NCBI GenBank assembly: GCA_029976025.1
Contig: JARKNX010000222.1
Location: forward strand, 100,395-164,394
DNA from: Aggregatilineales bacterium
GTDB taxonomy: Bacteria; Chloroflexota; Anaerolineae; Aggregatilineales; Ch27
DNA length: 64,000 bases
Direction of reading: 5' to 3'
Positions 10,154 through 19,201 of the stretch are shown here, in pieces; the stretch's first letter is position 1, and the number at the start of each line of letters is the position of its first letter. The notes under the pieces were generated by a model that made no database searches, was not told the origin of the DNA, and worked only from the letters and a program-made list of their open reading frames with translations. A program made the position numbers and the translations under genes.

Positions 10154-10959
10154 TCGCGCGTCTGCATCGTTTACCCCCGGCGCAGCGACTGCTGCTGGGC
10201 GTGGCCTGCCTGCTGGGGGCGATCTGGCTGGCTCCTCCGCTGGCGCGCTGGGCGTGGAGCCTGATCTCTCCCCGCGCCGACCTGCCGATGCTGCCCTATG
10301 GCGAATTGCGGGTGGGGATTGACGCCAGCTACCCCCCTTTCGGCCTGGACGTAGGCGGAGAGCTGACCGGCCTGGATGTGGACCTGGCCAGGGCGGTCGC
10401 CCGGGAGCTGGGCGTGCCGCTGCATTTCATCAATATGGGCTACGATGGGTTGTACGATTCGCTCCGCGCGGACCAGGCAGATGCGCTGTTTTCCGCCCTG
10501 CGCGTCGATCCTCTGCGCTTTGGCGATGCCCGCTATACGCCAGCCTACTTCGATGCGGGCCAGGTCCTGGTGCGCCCTGCTGACTCCGAGCTGAACGGTA
10601 TGGCCGATCTGGAGGGGCGGAATCTGGCGGTGGAATTCGGCACGGAAGGCGAGCTGGAGGCGCGGCGGTGGCAGCGGCGGCTGGCCGCCCTGGCTGTCGC
10701 CTCCTACGACACGGCCTCCGTAGCGCTGGACGCTGTACTCGCGGGCGAGGCGGACGCCGCGCTGGTGGACGCCATCTCGGCGCGGCTGTGGCTGCGGGAG
10801 CATAACGGGCTGGCGATCGCTCCGGAGTACGTCACCCATGATCTCTACGCCGTCGCGGTGCGGGTAGAGAATGTCCGGCTGTGGGAAGCGATTAGCGCCG
10901 CGCTGGCCAAGCTGCTCGAAGACGGCACAGTAGATCGCATTGTTGCTGGCTGGCTGTAG
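10150..10959 (+). CDS. Membrane-anchored family-3 solute-binding protein
   Basis: A 269-residue protein with a positively charged start and a hydrophobic anchor (residues about 12-35), then a bilobed SBP_bac_3 domain: LPYGELRVGIDASYPPFG, LTGLDVDLARAVARELG, and the C-terminal GTVDRIVAGW typical of amino-acid-binding proteins. It begins with GTG overlapping the glycosidase stop. An in-frame ATG at 9901 lies inside the glycosidase gene and is rejected. No ABC permease or ATPase is nearby, so it may serve a remote transporter or act as a sensor. There is no lipobox. Confidence 0.82.
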   Translation: MIARLHRLPPAQRLLLGVACLLGAIWLAPPLARWAWSLISPRADLPMLPYGELRVGIDASYPPFGLDVGGELTGLDVDLARAVARELGVPLHFINMGYDGLYDSLRADQADALFSALRVDPLRFGDARYTPAYFDAGQVLVRPADSELNGMADLEGRNLAVEFGTEGELEARRWQRRLAALAVASYDTASVALDAVLAGEADAALVDAISARLWLREHNGLAIAPEYVTHDLYAVAVRVENVRLWEAISAALAKLLEDGTVDRIVAGWL

Positions 10960-10981
10960 GTAATCGTGAGGAGAAAAAGAT

Positions 10982-11344
10982 ATGGTCCATATCCGGCATC
11001 AGGATGACTGTACGCCGCTCGTCAGCTCACATGGCGAAGTGGTCTACGAGCTGGTGGGGCACGCCGCGGGTGGGTCGATCCGGCACAGCATCGCCCACAT
11101 TGAGCTGCCCCCCGGCAGGGCCTCCCTGAAGCATTACCATCCGGAAGCCGAGGAGTCCTACACTATCCTGAGCGGGACGGGGCGGCTGGAAGTCAACGGG
11201 GAGGCGGTCCCCCTCGGGCCTGGCCAGTGCGCTGTCATTCCGGCTGGCATGACGCACCAGATTTTCAACGACGGGCCGGAAACGCTCCATTTTCTGGCGG
11301 TCTGCGTCCCGGCCTGGACGCCGGATAACAGCGTCTATCTCTGA
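10982..11344 (+). CDS. Small cupin-domain protein
   Basis: A 120-residue single cupin barrel. Motif 1 is HYHPEAEESYTILSGTG with His, His and Glu as metal ligands; motif 2 is PAGMTHQIFND with the last His. Such small cupins bind a metal and may be isomerases, oxygenases or binding proteins, and the sequence does not decide. GAGGAG precedes the ATG. It is 22 nt after the solute-binding-protein gene, so it is the third gene of that operon. Confidence 0.88.
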   Translation: MVHIRHQDDCTPLVSSHGEVVYELVGHAAGGSIRHSIAHIELPPGRASLKHYHPEAEESYTILSGTGRLEVNGEAVPLGPGQCAVIPAGMTHQIFNDGPETLHFLAVCVPAWTPDNSVYL

Positions 11345-11345
11345 A

Positions 11346-11379
11346 AAAGCGCGCGGAGCGCAGCAGTAGCGCTCCGCGC
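11346..11379 (-). terminator. Hairpin terminator between convergent genes
   Basis: GCGCGGAGCGC (11351-11361) pairs perfectly with GCGCTCCGCGC (11369-11379). On the minus strand it is followed by GCTTTTT, so it should end the transcript of the ParA operon. On the plus strand it lacks a T-run. Confidence 0.75.
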
Positions 11380-11405
11380 CCTCACACTCCGGATAATGCC
11401 AGGGC

Positions 11406-12797
11406 CTACCCGGCCTCTATCTCATCCTCAGCGTCGGTCCTGCCGCGCAAAAGGCTGAACAACCGCCGGAACATGCTCATCAGAGTATCCTGGTTGAAGC
11501 CGGCCAGGAAGCAAGCGATCCAGAGCAAGAAGGGATAGGCAGACAGCCCGCCGGCCCGCTGCATCGCCTCACCGCCGACGATCGACAACGCAATCGCCCC
11601 GAACAGCAGCGCCGTCAGCAGCCCCATAGCCAGGCCAATCAGGGGACTCGTCAGATACCACGACAGGTGAGTCGGATCAAAATCCAGATCGTGGACCGTA
11701 TGTTTGTTCAGAGCGAAATAGGCGCTGAGAATGGCGCCCAGCATGCCAAAGAGGGTGGCGTGATACAGGAACCCGATGGCGGACAGGCCAAGCACATCAG
11801 CGGCGAACCGGCTGAACAGCGGCTCTAGCGCCATCAAAATCAGCCACAGCAGGGCAGCCAGGGCCAGGTAGATCAGTATCTGCGGTTTGTAACGCCTGAT
11901 ACTCTGCCGGACCTGATCATCGTGAGCAAGCTGCACCCGGATACGATACAGCATGGCCCGCACATCATCGTAGTGGGCGCGGTCATTTAACAGCAGGGTG
12001 CTGGCCTGCAGCAAGTTGCGCTGGTAAACATCCAGCCGGGCCTGATTCCCCTGCACGCGCTCGGACAATTCGCTCTGCAGCAGCTCAATATCGCCCCACA
12101 GACGCTCCAGCTTGTCATCGGTCACCAGGCGAGTAAGCAACTCCGGGTCCGGCGGAGTCATACGATCGAGATCGGGAGAGAATCCATCCGGCAGAGGTTC
12201 GCTGCCCGGCGGAATCAACCGGGCGGCATCAATTCGGGCATCCTGCGGGCGGATCACAATGCCGGCATCCTCCGGGGCAGCCTCCGGCGGCGCGGGCATC
12301 ACCCGCAGCGTCGGCTCGTCTTCCGCGCCTTCAGCAGCAGCCAGCGCGGGCAGCTCTTCTGGCTCAGACGGAATCAGCTCCTGAACAGCGGCGTGCGGCA
12401 CGTACGCGTGCGGGTCAATTCGCGGTGATGGGGTCAGCGTCTCAATGCCCGGCAGCGCCTCCAGCCGGAGGGTTGTGTCCGAGTCCCATTCTTCCGGCGC
12501 AGGCTCATCTTCCAGCAAGGGTGGCTCAATTTCAGAGGCGGAGAGCATCTCCGCTCCGGCAGGGGCCGGGCTGGCCTGCAATTTAGCCGATTCTGGCGCG
12601 GCAACCCAGTCAAGCGCGATCTGATCGGTCACGTGGTTGGGCGGCGCGTCTGCTCCCTGCGGCAGCGCAGCCATCTGGTAAGCCTCCGGCGGCGCCTCGC
12701 CGCGCAGAATCTGCCATCCTCGCCCGCGCAAGGAAGCCCGCGGCCTCGGCGGCGGTGTCTGTGCCTCATTCTGTGGATCGCTCGGCGCCTCACTCAT
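11406..12797 (-). CDS. Membrane protein partner of orphan ParA, unknown
   Basis: A 463-residue protein. Residues 1-220 are Pro-, Glu- and Ala-rich and probably disordered. Residues about 220-300 are helical and charged, likely a coiled coil. Four transmembrane helices follow near 306-324, 338-360, 382-405 and 420-434, then a charged tail. Its start overlaps the stop of the ParA gene by 8 nt, so the two are translated together. I infer that the soluble N-terminus may dock the ATPase to the membrane. No known family is recognised. Confidence 0.75.
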   Translation of the reverse strand: MSEAPSDPQNEAQTPPPRPRASLRGRGWQILRGEAPPEAYQMAALPQGADAPPNHVTDQIALDWVAAPESAKLQASPAPAGAEMLSASEIEPPLLEDEPAPEEWDSDTTLRLEALPGIETLTPSPRIDPHAYVPHAAVQELIPSEPEELPALAAAEGAEDEPTLRVMPAPPEAAPEDAGIVIRPQDARIDAARLIPPGSEPLPDGFSPDLDRMTPPDPELLTRLVTDDKLERLWGDIELLQSELSERVQGNQARLDVYQRNLLQASTLLLNDRAHYDDVRAMLYRIRVQLAHDDQVRQSIRRYKPQILIYLALAALLWLILMALEPLFSRFAADVLGLSAIGFLYHATLFGMLGAILSAYFALNKHTVHDLDFDPTHLSWYLTSPLIGLAMGLLTALLFGAIALSIVGGEAMQRAGGLSAYPFLLWIACFLAGFNQDTLMSMFRRLFSLLRGRTDAEDEIEAG

Positions 12798-13551
12798 GGA
12801 TAATGATCTCCTGTGCTAAGGCACGGTACGCCTGGGCCGCCGGATCGCCGGGGGCATACTCAAGGATAGAAACAGCCGCGACCGGCGCCTCGGCCAGCGC
12901 CTCACTATCCGGAATCACGGTGCGAAAGGTATCCTGTGGAAAAACTGCCCGGATTTCATCCAGGACCTCATTGGCGTGGAGCGATTCTGGCCGGTACATG
13001 GTCCCCAGCAGGCCAGCCAGCTTAAGGCCCGGATTCAGGGTCGCCCGCACATGCCTGACCGTCTCCAGCAGGGTGCGCACCCCGCGCATCGCCAGATACT
13101 GGCACTGCACGGGCACGATCACCTCATCCGCCGCAACCAGCCCGTTGGCTGTCAGCACGCCCAGCCCGGGCGGCGTGTCAATCAGGGTGTAATCAAACGG
13201 ATTGAGGCCGCGCGTCAGGGCCTGGCGCAGCCGGGTGACTGCCTCGCGGCTGGTCCCCAGACGGGCTTCCATAGACGCCAGATCAAGGCTGGCCGGGACA
13301 ACAGCCAGGGTCCCCCCCACGTGAATCAGCACACGCCCCAGCGATACGCCATCCCCCGTGAGGAAGCTGTAAGACCCCGGGCGATTAACATGGGTGTCAA
13401 TGCCGAAAGATGCCGTCAGCCCGGCCTGAGGATCGAGATCAATCAGCAGGACATTCCTGCCCTGCTCCGCCAGTGCTGCACCCAGATTAAGGACGGTGGT
13501 CGTCTTCCCCACCCCGCCCTTCTGATTCGCTATTACCAGTGTTCGGGCCAT
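12790..13551 (-). CDS. ParA/Soj-family ATPase, no ParB neighbour
   Basis: A 253-residue deviant-Walker ATPase. The P-loop KGGVGKTT at residues 11-18 has the signature lysine, LLIDLDPQAGLT is switch I, and DYTLIDTPPGLGVLT holds the Walker B Asp. It matches ParA/Soj proteins that segregate DNA or position cell structures by ATP-dependent dimerisation. No parB or parS-like repeat is visible; instead the next gene encodes a membrane protein, as in cargo-positioning ParAs. A good promoter lies 43-70 nt upstream. Confidence 0.9.
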   Translation of the reverse strand: MARTLVIANQKGGVGKTTTVLNLGAALAEQGRNVLLIDLDPQAGLTASFGIDTHVNRPGSYSFLTGDGVSLGRVLIHVGGTLAVVPASLDLASMEARLGTSREAVTRLRQALTRGLNPFDYTLIDTPPGLGVLTANGLVAADEVIVPVQCQYLAMRGVRTLLETVRHVRATLNPGLKLAGLLGTMYRPESLHANEVLDEIRAVFPQDTFRTVIPDSEALAEAPVAAVSILEYAPGDPAAQAYRALAQEIIIHE

Positions 13552-13593
13552 AAGGTTTATCCAGACAGAAGCGCGAAACTGACTTCAGGAGGC

Positions 13594-13621
13594 ATTATAG
13601 TCTAAATCTATCCCCTGCCAA
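13594..13621 (-). promoter_or_regulatory. Strong sigma70-type promoter for the ParA operon
   Basis: On the minus strand TTGGCA (13616-13621) is followed after 16 nt by a perfect TATAAT (13594-13599). It lies between the upstream unknown gene and parA, so parA and its membrane partner can be expressed on their own. Confidence 0.6.
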
Positions 13622-13630
13622 ATCATCGCC

Positions 13631-14065
13631 CTACCCGGGACCGGCCGGGCGGACCCCGCTACTTTCCGCATCACTCACCGGCGCCACTGACAGGCGACCG
13701 TCGAAGTCTTCCAGCAGCACGCTGCCCGGCGTGAGGTTGAACGCCAGGTAGGCATCCGGCGGCACGGTCACGGTCAGCGCGGCAAAGGAAAGCGCGCCCA
13801 CCACCGGCCTGCGCTTGAGCACGATATAGATACCCGCTTCATCGCGGTCCACAACCCACTCCCAGCCAAAAGCCTGCCACAGGTCACATTCGATCTGAAC
13901 CTGCCGCGCCATCGTCCGCCGCACTGTGATCCGGCTGTGGCTGGCGCGGACATAGACCGTAACTGCATCGCGCACCTCGTAGGCCATCATATGCCGCTGA
14001 CGCGTGACATCCGGCAGCCCGCGAAGCGTGGAGTATATCTGCCAGGCGAAATCCAGTTTACGCAT
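13631..14065 (-). CDS. Hypothetical protein, beta-rich C-terminus
   Basis: A 144-residue protein without a signal peptide or membrane helix. The N-terminal part (FAWQIYSTLRGLPDVTRQR) is helical. The middle has alternating hydrophobic and charged residues suited to beta strands. The end, VTVPPDAYLAFNLTPGSVLLEDF, resembles the strand-turn repeats of DUF4097-type adhesin-like domains, but one unit is too little to assign. It lies 29 nt after the alpha/beta hydrolase on the same strand and 79 nt before parA. Confidence 0.6.
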   Translation of the reverse strand: MRKLDFAWQIYSTLRGLPDVTRQRHMMAYEVRDAVTVYVRASHSRITVRRTMARQVQIECDLWQAFGWEWVVDRDEAGIYIVLKRRPVVGALSFAALTVTVPPDAYLAFNLTPGSVLLEDFDGRLSVAPVSDAESSGVRPAGPG

Positions 14066-14094
14066 CTCCGCGCCTATCCCCCCTCCTGGCCGGC

Positions 14095-14859
14095 TTATCC
14101 GAAGTCAGTGGTACGCAGCCATCCCTGGACAATATCGCGGACAACTTCTGGCTGTTCCAGCATGACCAGATGCCCCCCGCCGTCGATGATCCGCAGTTCA
14201 GCGCGCGGGAGGCCATCCGCCAGCATCTGGCTCAATTCCGGCGGCGTCAATCGATCGCGCGATCCGCCGATTATCAGCGCAGGCGCGGAGATACGACCCA
14301 GCTCCGCCTGTATGTCGTAATGAGCGCAGGCGCGCCAGTCCGCCGCAATCACGGACGGATCGGTCGCCGCCAGCCGCTCCATCGTGAGCTGAAGCGCCGG
14401 GGCCGGTGTCCCTTCCGCCCACATTCTGCCGGCAGCCCATCCCAGCACGAACAGCGGGTCCTCGCCAGACGTCGCGAGATTGATCGGCAGCCGCGCGCCC
14501 GTCCCGATCAGCAGCAGCCCGGCGGCGCGCTCCGGGTGGCGCAGCGCCATCGTCAGCGCCACCGCTCCGCCCATGCTGTGTCCGCCCAGAATGGCGCGCT
14601 CTATTGAAAGCGCATCCAGAAGCCCGGCCATATCATCGGCGTACGCTTCCACCCGATCCCGGCCCGGAGGCGCGCTACGCCCGTGTCCGGGCAGATCCGG
14701 CAGGTAGAGAGCAGCGCCCCGCAGGCGGCGCAGGTGCGCCGGCCAGTCCAGGTGCGATCCGGCGGCCCCGTGCACCAGCAGCAGGGGCGGACAATGCGAA
14801 TCCGGGCCGGCATGGCGGGCCACCCAGATCCGGCCGGAAGGAATAGCGACGTATGGCAC
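14095..14859 (-). CDS. Alpha/beta-hydrolase
   Basis: A 254-residue alpha/beta-hydrolase-fold protein. The oxyanion segment is LLLVHGAAGSHLDW, the nucleophile Ser95 lies in GGHSMGG, Asp202 in GGSRDRLTP, and His230 in DGGGHLVMLEQPE, so the catalytic triad is complete. LPDLPGHGRS is typical of esterases and C-C hydrolases of this group. The start is GTG. There is no signal peptide, so it is cytoplasmic. Substrate unknown; the neighbours give no pathway clue. Confidence 0.88.
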   Translation of the reverse strand: MPYVAIPSGRIWVARHAGPDSHCPPLLLVHGAAGSHLDWPAHLRRLRGAALYLPDLPGHGRSAPPGRDRVEAYADDMAGLLDALSIERAILGGHSMGGAVALTMALRHPERAAGLLLIGTGARLPINLATSGEDPLFVLGWAAGRMWAEGTPAPALQLTMERLAATDPSVIAADWRACAHYDIQAELGRISAPALIIGGSRDRLTPPELSQMLADGLPRAELRIIDGGGHLVMLEQPEVVRDIVQGWLRTTDFG

Positions 14860-14902
14860 CGGGGCGCGGCCTCTCCAGACAGATCACAGCGCCCTCATTA
14901 TA

Positions 14903-14935
14903 AAGCAAATCGCCCCGTCCGTCAGACAGGGCGAT
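14903..14935 (-). terminator. Rho-independent terminator of the SH3b gene
   Basis: An 11-bp stem (arms 14909-14919 and 14925-14935, one G-U pair) with a 5-nt loop is followed on the minus strand by TTGCTTTA. Confidence 0.7.
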
Positions 14936-14962
14936 TGGAGAGACGTCAGAGCGGATTGGGCG

Positions 14963-16276
14963 TCAGCCGCCCATCGCGATCGTCACAGGAGCCGAGGTCA
15001 CATCGCCCTGCTGCGGGACCACGCATTCGCCGAAGTAAACCCAGCCGCTCGCGCCGTTGCCGCTCACCTGCAGCCAGGCCGCTTCATAGGTGCGCCCGAC
15101 GACATCCATCGTCGTCCCGGGCGGGAGGACGCGATCGACAGCGAAGTCCATCCCCGGGCCGGTGCGCATATTCTGGTGACAGGTGATCCCGATCGTGGCG
15201 AACGATTGTGTCGGGACGGAGATCGGCTGTGGAGCGGGCGCCTGGACCACTTCTTCCACAGTAGGCTGATTCTCGAACACGATCTCAATCGGCGCACTCT
15301 GCAGCCGCGTGCCGCCGGCGTTGATGCAGCGCCCGTTGAAGAGCCATCCGGTCACAGCATCCGAGGTAGTCACCTGCAGCCAGGAGCTGTCATTGCTGCG
15401 CCCGATCAGGGTCAGGCTGGAGCCGGGCGGCACAATCAGGAGGACCGCCGAATCCATGCTTGGATACTGGCGCAGGTTCTGCGGGCAGCTCACCCCGATA
15501 GCGCCAGCGGCGCTGGCCACAGCGAAGCCGCCCGATCCGGGCACCGGCTGGCCGGGCACTTCGCCCGCCCGTCTGCCAATACCGGGCGAGCTGAAGTACG
15601 CCTGTGCAGTCAGGGCGCCACCTTCATAGAGATCAGCCCGGAGCTGGTCGCCGCCGGTGTAGAAGAGATCGACACGGAAACCGTCCGTCGTCATCGACGT
15701 AATCATGCCGCCGGGGCCGGGGATGCCGACCGTATTGAGGTCCACAACGCCCAGCGGCTGGCCCGAAAAGGCATAAAACTGGAAGCCGTAGGGCAGCCCG
15801 TAGACGATGAGATGCGAAGAAGGATCGGTATCATGGCCGCCCCAGACGCGCGGCGGAGCGCCGGGCGGGTCCATCGGCGCATTGTCGGCTACCGTGCTGC
15901 TGCTAGGAGAGACCGGGCAGGTATAGGTCTGATAACCATCCGGAACAGGGGCACCACTCGCGTACCCAATCGTAGTAGGAGCGGTAAATCGACAAGGCCC
16001 CGGTGTCCAGTTGTTGGCTGAGCAGTCAAAACCGGGTGGTATACCAGGTAGGGCAGTACCTGCGACCGTCGGATAGAGCCAACTCTCTCCAAGATTCATG
16101 GAAGCGACCACCACGGTCGCCCCGCCCGGATCACAGACGCCAGTCGCTGGCGTGAGTGCGTGAGCGACCTGCTGTACCACAGTAGGAACTACAACGACAA
16201 TCGCTGCGAACACCAGCAGCCCCACGATAACAAGAATCAGGCGACGCGATTGATAAGTTCGGCTGTTCTCCGACAT
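14963..16276 (-). CDS. Membrane-anchored protein with two SH3b domains
   Basis: A 437-residue protein. A basic N-terminus and one transmembrane helix (residues about 12-33) anchor it, with the rest outside. Residues about 40-250 are a Cys-containing region of unknown fold. Two SH3b repeats follow: near 258-318 (CPQNLRQYPSMDSAVL, ending VTGWLFNGRCI) and near 362-425 (CHQNMRTGPGMDFAVD, ending ASGWVYFGECV). Bacterial SH3b domains often bind peptidoglycan or cell-wall glycans, so a wall-associated role is likely. Each SH3b has a Cys at both ends, which may form a disulfide. Confidence 0.8.
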   Translation of the reverse strand: MSENSRTYQSRRLILVIVGLLVFAAIVVVVPTVVQQVAHALTPATGVCDPGGATVVVASMNLGESWLYPTVAGTALPGIPPGFDCSANNWTPGPCRFTAPTTIGYASGAPVPDGYQTYTCPVSPSSSTVADNAPMDPPGAPPRVWGGHDTDPSSHLIVYGLPYGFQFYAFSGQPLGVVDLNTVGIPGPGGMITSMTTDGFRVDLFYTGGDQLRADLYEGGALTAQAYFSSPGIGRRAGEVPGQPVPGSGGFAVASAAGAIGVSCPQNLRQYPSMDSAVLLIVPPGSSLTLIGRSNDSSWLQVTTSDAVTGWLFNGRCINAGGTRLQSAPIEIVFENQPTVEEVVQAPAPQPISVPTQSFATIGITCHQNMRTGPGMDFAVDRVLPPGTTMDVVGRTYEAAWLQVSGNGASGWVYFGECVVPQQGDVTSAPVTIAMGG

Positions 16277-16451
16277 AGGTCCTCACCCCCGCTGATTGCT
16301 TTTTCAGACCGTCCTCAAAAGTTACCAGGCTGACCGGCATGGTCCAGTCAGACAAAAATCCAGGGAAGTATCCCCGGCCTTGGCGTGTACCACCCTCACT
16401 CAGAAAGGATTGAGAAGCATTGATTCCTTACCGCTTCGCTCAACTATGGAA

Positions 16452-16498
16452 ATTGTATCATGATTTTAATCGGCGCGCTCACGCCAATTTGTTATAAT
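16452..16498. promoter_or_regulatory. Two opposed extended -10 elements
   Basis: In the gap between the SH3b and GT4 genes, TGTTATAAT (16490-16498, plus strand) matches an extended -10 perfectly, and TGATACAAT (16452-16460 on the minus strand) could start the SH3b transcript. Neither has a good -35. The plus-strand element would read antisense into the GT4 gene and may be fortuitous. Confidence 0.3.
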
Positions 16499-16562
16499 AC
16501 TGTAAAGTCGGGTAGCTCTTGAGTACCGGGCGGATAAGTTAACTTCCAATCTATCCACTCCC

Positions 16563-17744
16563 TCACCGACGTGCGTAGAGGCGGAGGTAAGCCTCCGCAA
16601 TCGCGCCGATCGAATAGTCCGCCTCCGCCCGGGCGCACACAGCCTCTCCCCGGCGCGCCGCCAGATCGGGATGGGCGAGCGCATCAGCGACAGCTTCTGC
16701 CAGCGCGTCGGAATCCCCCACCGGGACCAGCCAGGCGGTATCGTCATCCACCAGGTCGGTCACGCCAGCGATCCGGCTGGCCACGATCGGCAGGCCGGAC
16801 GCCATCGCCTCCAGCACCGCCACCGGCAGGCCCTCCTGCTCCGATGGAAACACGAACACGTCTGCCGCCTGATAGTAAGCAGCCATATTCGTCACCGCAC
16901 CCAGAAATGTGACGTGACTGCTCACGCCCAGTGTTTCCACCCGGGTGCGCAGCGCCTCTTCAACGCTGTCCACCTGCAGCGATCCGGAGCCAGCCAGCAG
17001 CACATGGCAATCCGGATGGCGTTCCAGCAGTAGCGGCAGCGCATCGATCAGGACTTCCGGCCGTTTCAGAGCAACCAGGCGTCCGACAAAAAGGAGCAGA
17101 GGATGCTCGGTCGGCAGACTCAACTGCTCAGCTATCTGCCGTTTTTGGTCCGCAGAGACCGGATGAAACAGGCTGAGGTCCACGCCGTTCGGGATGACCA
17201 TCGTCTTCGCGCCGAGGCCGAGCGCTTCCGCTTCCGCGCCGATCTGGGCGCTGATCACGCCGATGCCCGCCGCCCGCTGGAGGATGCGATTCCACAGCCA
17301 CGCCGGCAGCAGGAAGCGGCGCACCAGCCGGGTGTAGGCAGGCGGGATAATGCCAGATGGATCGCGGCGGGTGAGATTCCCGTATGCCAGCGGGGTAAGG
17401 AAGACCGGCCTGCGCCGCAGCGGACCGATCAGCAGCGCCGCCAGCCCGATCGGGCCGACGCCGTGCACGTGCCACACGTCGTAGCGCCCGCCCTCCATGA
17501 GCAAAAATGCCATCATGCGAAAGACCATCAGAGCGTTCGCCAGGCGGCTCAACCCTACCGGCGACAGACGGCGGACGGGTACACCCTCTACCACGTCACG
17601 AGCGGGTAAATCGCGGTACAGGCGGCGGGTGATCACCTCCACCTGATGACCAGAGGCGATCAGTGTCTGCGACAGGTGCGACGCCAGTACTTCAGCGCCG
17701 CCGATCACCGGCAGATAGCGGTCTAACAGCATGCAGATGCGCAT
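16563..17744 (-). CDS. GT4-family glycosyltransferase
   Basis: A 393-residue GT-B glycosyltransferase. It begins MRICMLLDRYLPVIGGAEV, with the glycine loop of the acceptor domain. VIPNGVDLSLF starts the donor domain, LLFVGRLVALKRPEVLIDA follows, and SEQEGLPVAVLEAMASGLPI carries the E-x7-E motif. The ATG at 17744 was preferred over the GTG at 17753 because GAGGTGA is well spaced to it. It follows the flippase gene by about 20 nt and so belongs to a polysaccharide-assembly operon. Sugar specificity unknown. Confidence 0.9.
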   Translation of the reverse strand: MRICMLLDRYLPVIGGAEVLASHLSQTLIASGHQVEVITRRLYRDLPARDVVEGVPVRRLSPVGLSRLANALMVFRMMAFLLMEGGRYDVWHVHGVGPIGLAALLIGPLRRRPVFLTPLAYGNLTRRDPSGIIPPAYTRLVRRFLLPAWLWNRILQRAAGIGVISAQIGAEAEALGLGAKTMVIPNGVDLSLFHPVSADQKRQIAEQLSLPTEHPLLLFVGRLVALKRPEVLIDALPLLLERHPDCHVLLAGSGSLQVDSVEEALRTRVETLGVSSHVTFLGAVTNMAAYYQAADVFVFPSEQEGLPVAVLEAMASGLPIVASRIAGVTDLVDDDTAWLVPVGDSDALAEAVADALAHPDLAARRGEAVCARAEADYSIGAIAEAYLRLYARR

Positions 17745-17765
17745 TTCCGTCACCTCGACAGCCCT

Positions 17766-19112
17766 TCAAGAATAGACCTGATGCGCGCGCGTTTGGTGTA
17801 CGCGCATAACCCAGATAACGATGCCCAATGCTGCCGCCACGTATAAGATGAAACAAACTGCTATCACGACTGCCGCCCCCAGCGCCCCCTGCTCCGGCGC
17901 CAGCCCGAACATACCTGCGGCGGTCAACACCAGCAGCCCAAAGTCGAGGATGATTTCCCACCCCACAGCGTTCAGGCTGACTAGAGCCGGGCGAGTCCAG
18001 GAGAAGGTCCCTATGACGGCGAAAGCCGCCGAGATAAGACTGGCGATCGGCCACACACCGGCATAATCTTCGCCCAGAAAGGGGACAATGACAACTGGCC
18101 CCAGCAGGATCAGGAAGATCGTGAACGGCCAGATAACGACAGCCAGCAACGCGGTGGACTGCTTGATGAACCGGATAAACGCGGCGAACGTATCCATCTC
18201 ATACAGCTTCATGATCTTGGGCTGAATGGTGATCGAGAGCGGCTCAACCAGGCGCAGGACAAGCTGGGCCACGTCCATCCCGCTGCGGAACAGGCCCACC
18301 TGACCCGGCGTCGTAAGCAGCGCCAGCAACGGGATGATGATCTCCTGTTGCAAGCCCTTGAGCGAGCCGCTGGTCCACAGGCTGGCCATCAGGCGAAAAA
18401 TGCTCCCGGGCCGGTGTGGTAAAGCCAGGCGAAAAAGGGTGACGCCCGGATTCTGACGCCGCCACAGCAGCGCTACCAGCACAAAGAGCATGGCCGCATT
18501 CACGACTTCGCCGACAATAGCGCCGGCCACTACGCCGGGCAGCCCCAGGCCGAGCAGGGCCGCGCCGGTCATCAGGACCAGGCGCAGCACCGAGTAGATC
18601 ACCGACTTGGCCGCCAGCCAGTCGAAGCGATCGTATAACCGGAGCAGCGAAGTCGGGACACCCATGGAAAACAGGCGAAAAGGGATGATGAGGGCGTAAA
18701 GCTGGACCAGCCAGGTCAGTTCCGGAATTCTGAGCAGGCCCGCCGCCACCACAGGCGCCAGCAGCAGCAGCAGGATGAGGCCCAACATGCCGAAGGCGAC
18801 ATCAACGCCCATCAGCAGGCTGGAGACGCGGGCGGCCTCATCCATATCGCGGTCGGCCATGCAGCGTGAAATCAGCTTGTTGGCGGCTTCCCAGGAGCGA
18901 AAATCCATCAGGAGTAGCATCAGGGCGGCGCTGCTCAGGACGGCGGCGAGCAGGCCATATTCCACCGGTCCCAGTATCCGCGCGGTCGAGATCTGCTGAG
19001 CAAAGGTCAGCCCGATGCTGATCACCCCGGCAACGTAGAGGATGCTCGAATCGCGCAGCAGGCCAACAAGGTGGCGGTCGCTGCTGATCCGGCTTCTGAA
19101 TTCCTTCAACAT
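17766..19112 (-). CDS. Wzx-like polysaccharide flippase (MOP superfamily)
   Basis: A 448-residue protein with about twelve to fourteen hydrophobic helices and few charged loops. The N-terminal half LLRDSSILYVAGVISIGLTFAQ and the RILGPVEYGLLAAVLS segment are typical of polysaccharide biosynthesis proteins that flip lipid-linked oligosaccharides across the membrane. Neighbouring glycosyltransferases on both sides support this role. No Wzy-type polymerase is evident in the window. The start is ATG and the gene runs directly into the downstream GT4 gene. Confidence 0.85.
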   Translation of the reverse strand: MLKEFRSRISSDRHLVGLLRDSSILYVAGVISIGLTFAQQISTARILGPVEYGLLAAVLSSAALMLLLMDFRSWEAANKLISRCMADRDMDEAARVSSLLMGVDVAFGMLGLILLLLLAPVVAAGLLRIPELTWLVQLYALIIPFRLFSMGVPTSLLRLYDRFDWLAAKSVIYSVLRLVLMTGAALLGLGLPGVVAGAIVGEVVNAAMLFVLVALLWRRQNPGVTLFRLALPHRPGSIFRLMASLWTSGSLKGLQQEIIIPLLALLTTPGQVGLFRSGMDVAQLVLRLVEPLSITIQPKIMKLYEMDTFAAFIRFIKQSTALLAVVIWPFTIFLILLGPVVIVPFLGEDYAGVWPIASLISAAFAVIGTFSWTRPALVSLNAVGWEIILDFGLLVLTAAGMFGLAPEQGALGAAVVIAVCFILYVAAALGIVIWVMRVHQTRAHQVYS

Positions 19113-19201
19113 CCGGTCACACGCCGTTTATCCATGAAGTGAGTGAAAGTAGAGGACATTGTACAGCAAAGACGTAGAATAAACGAAAACGCAATGCTGT
19201 G

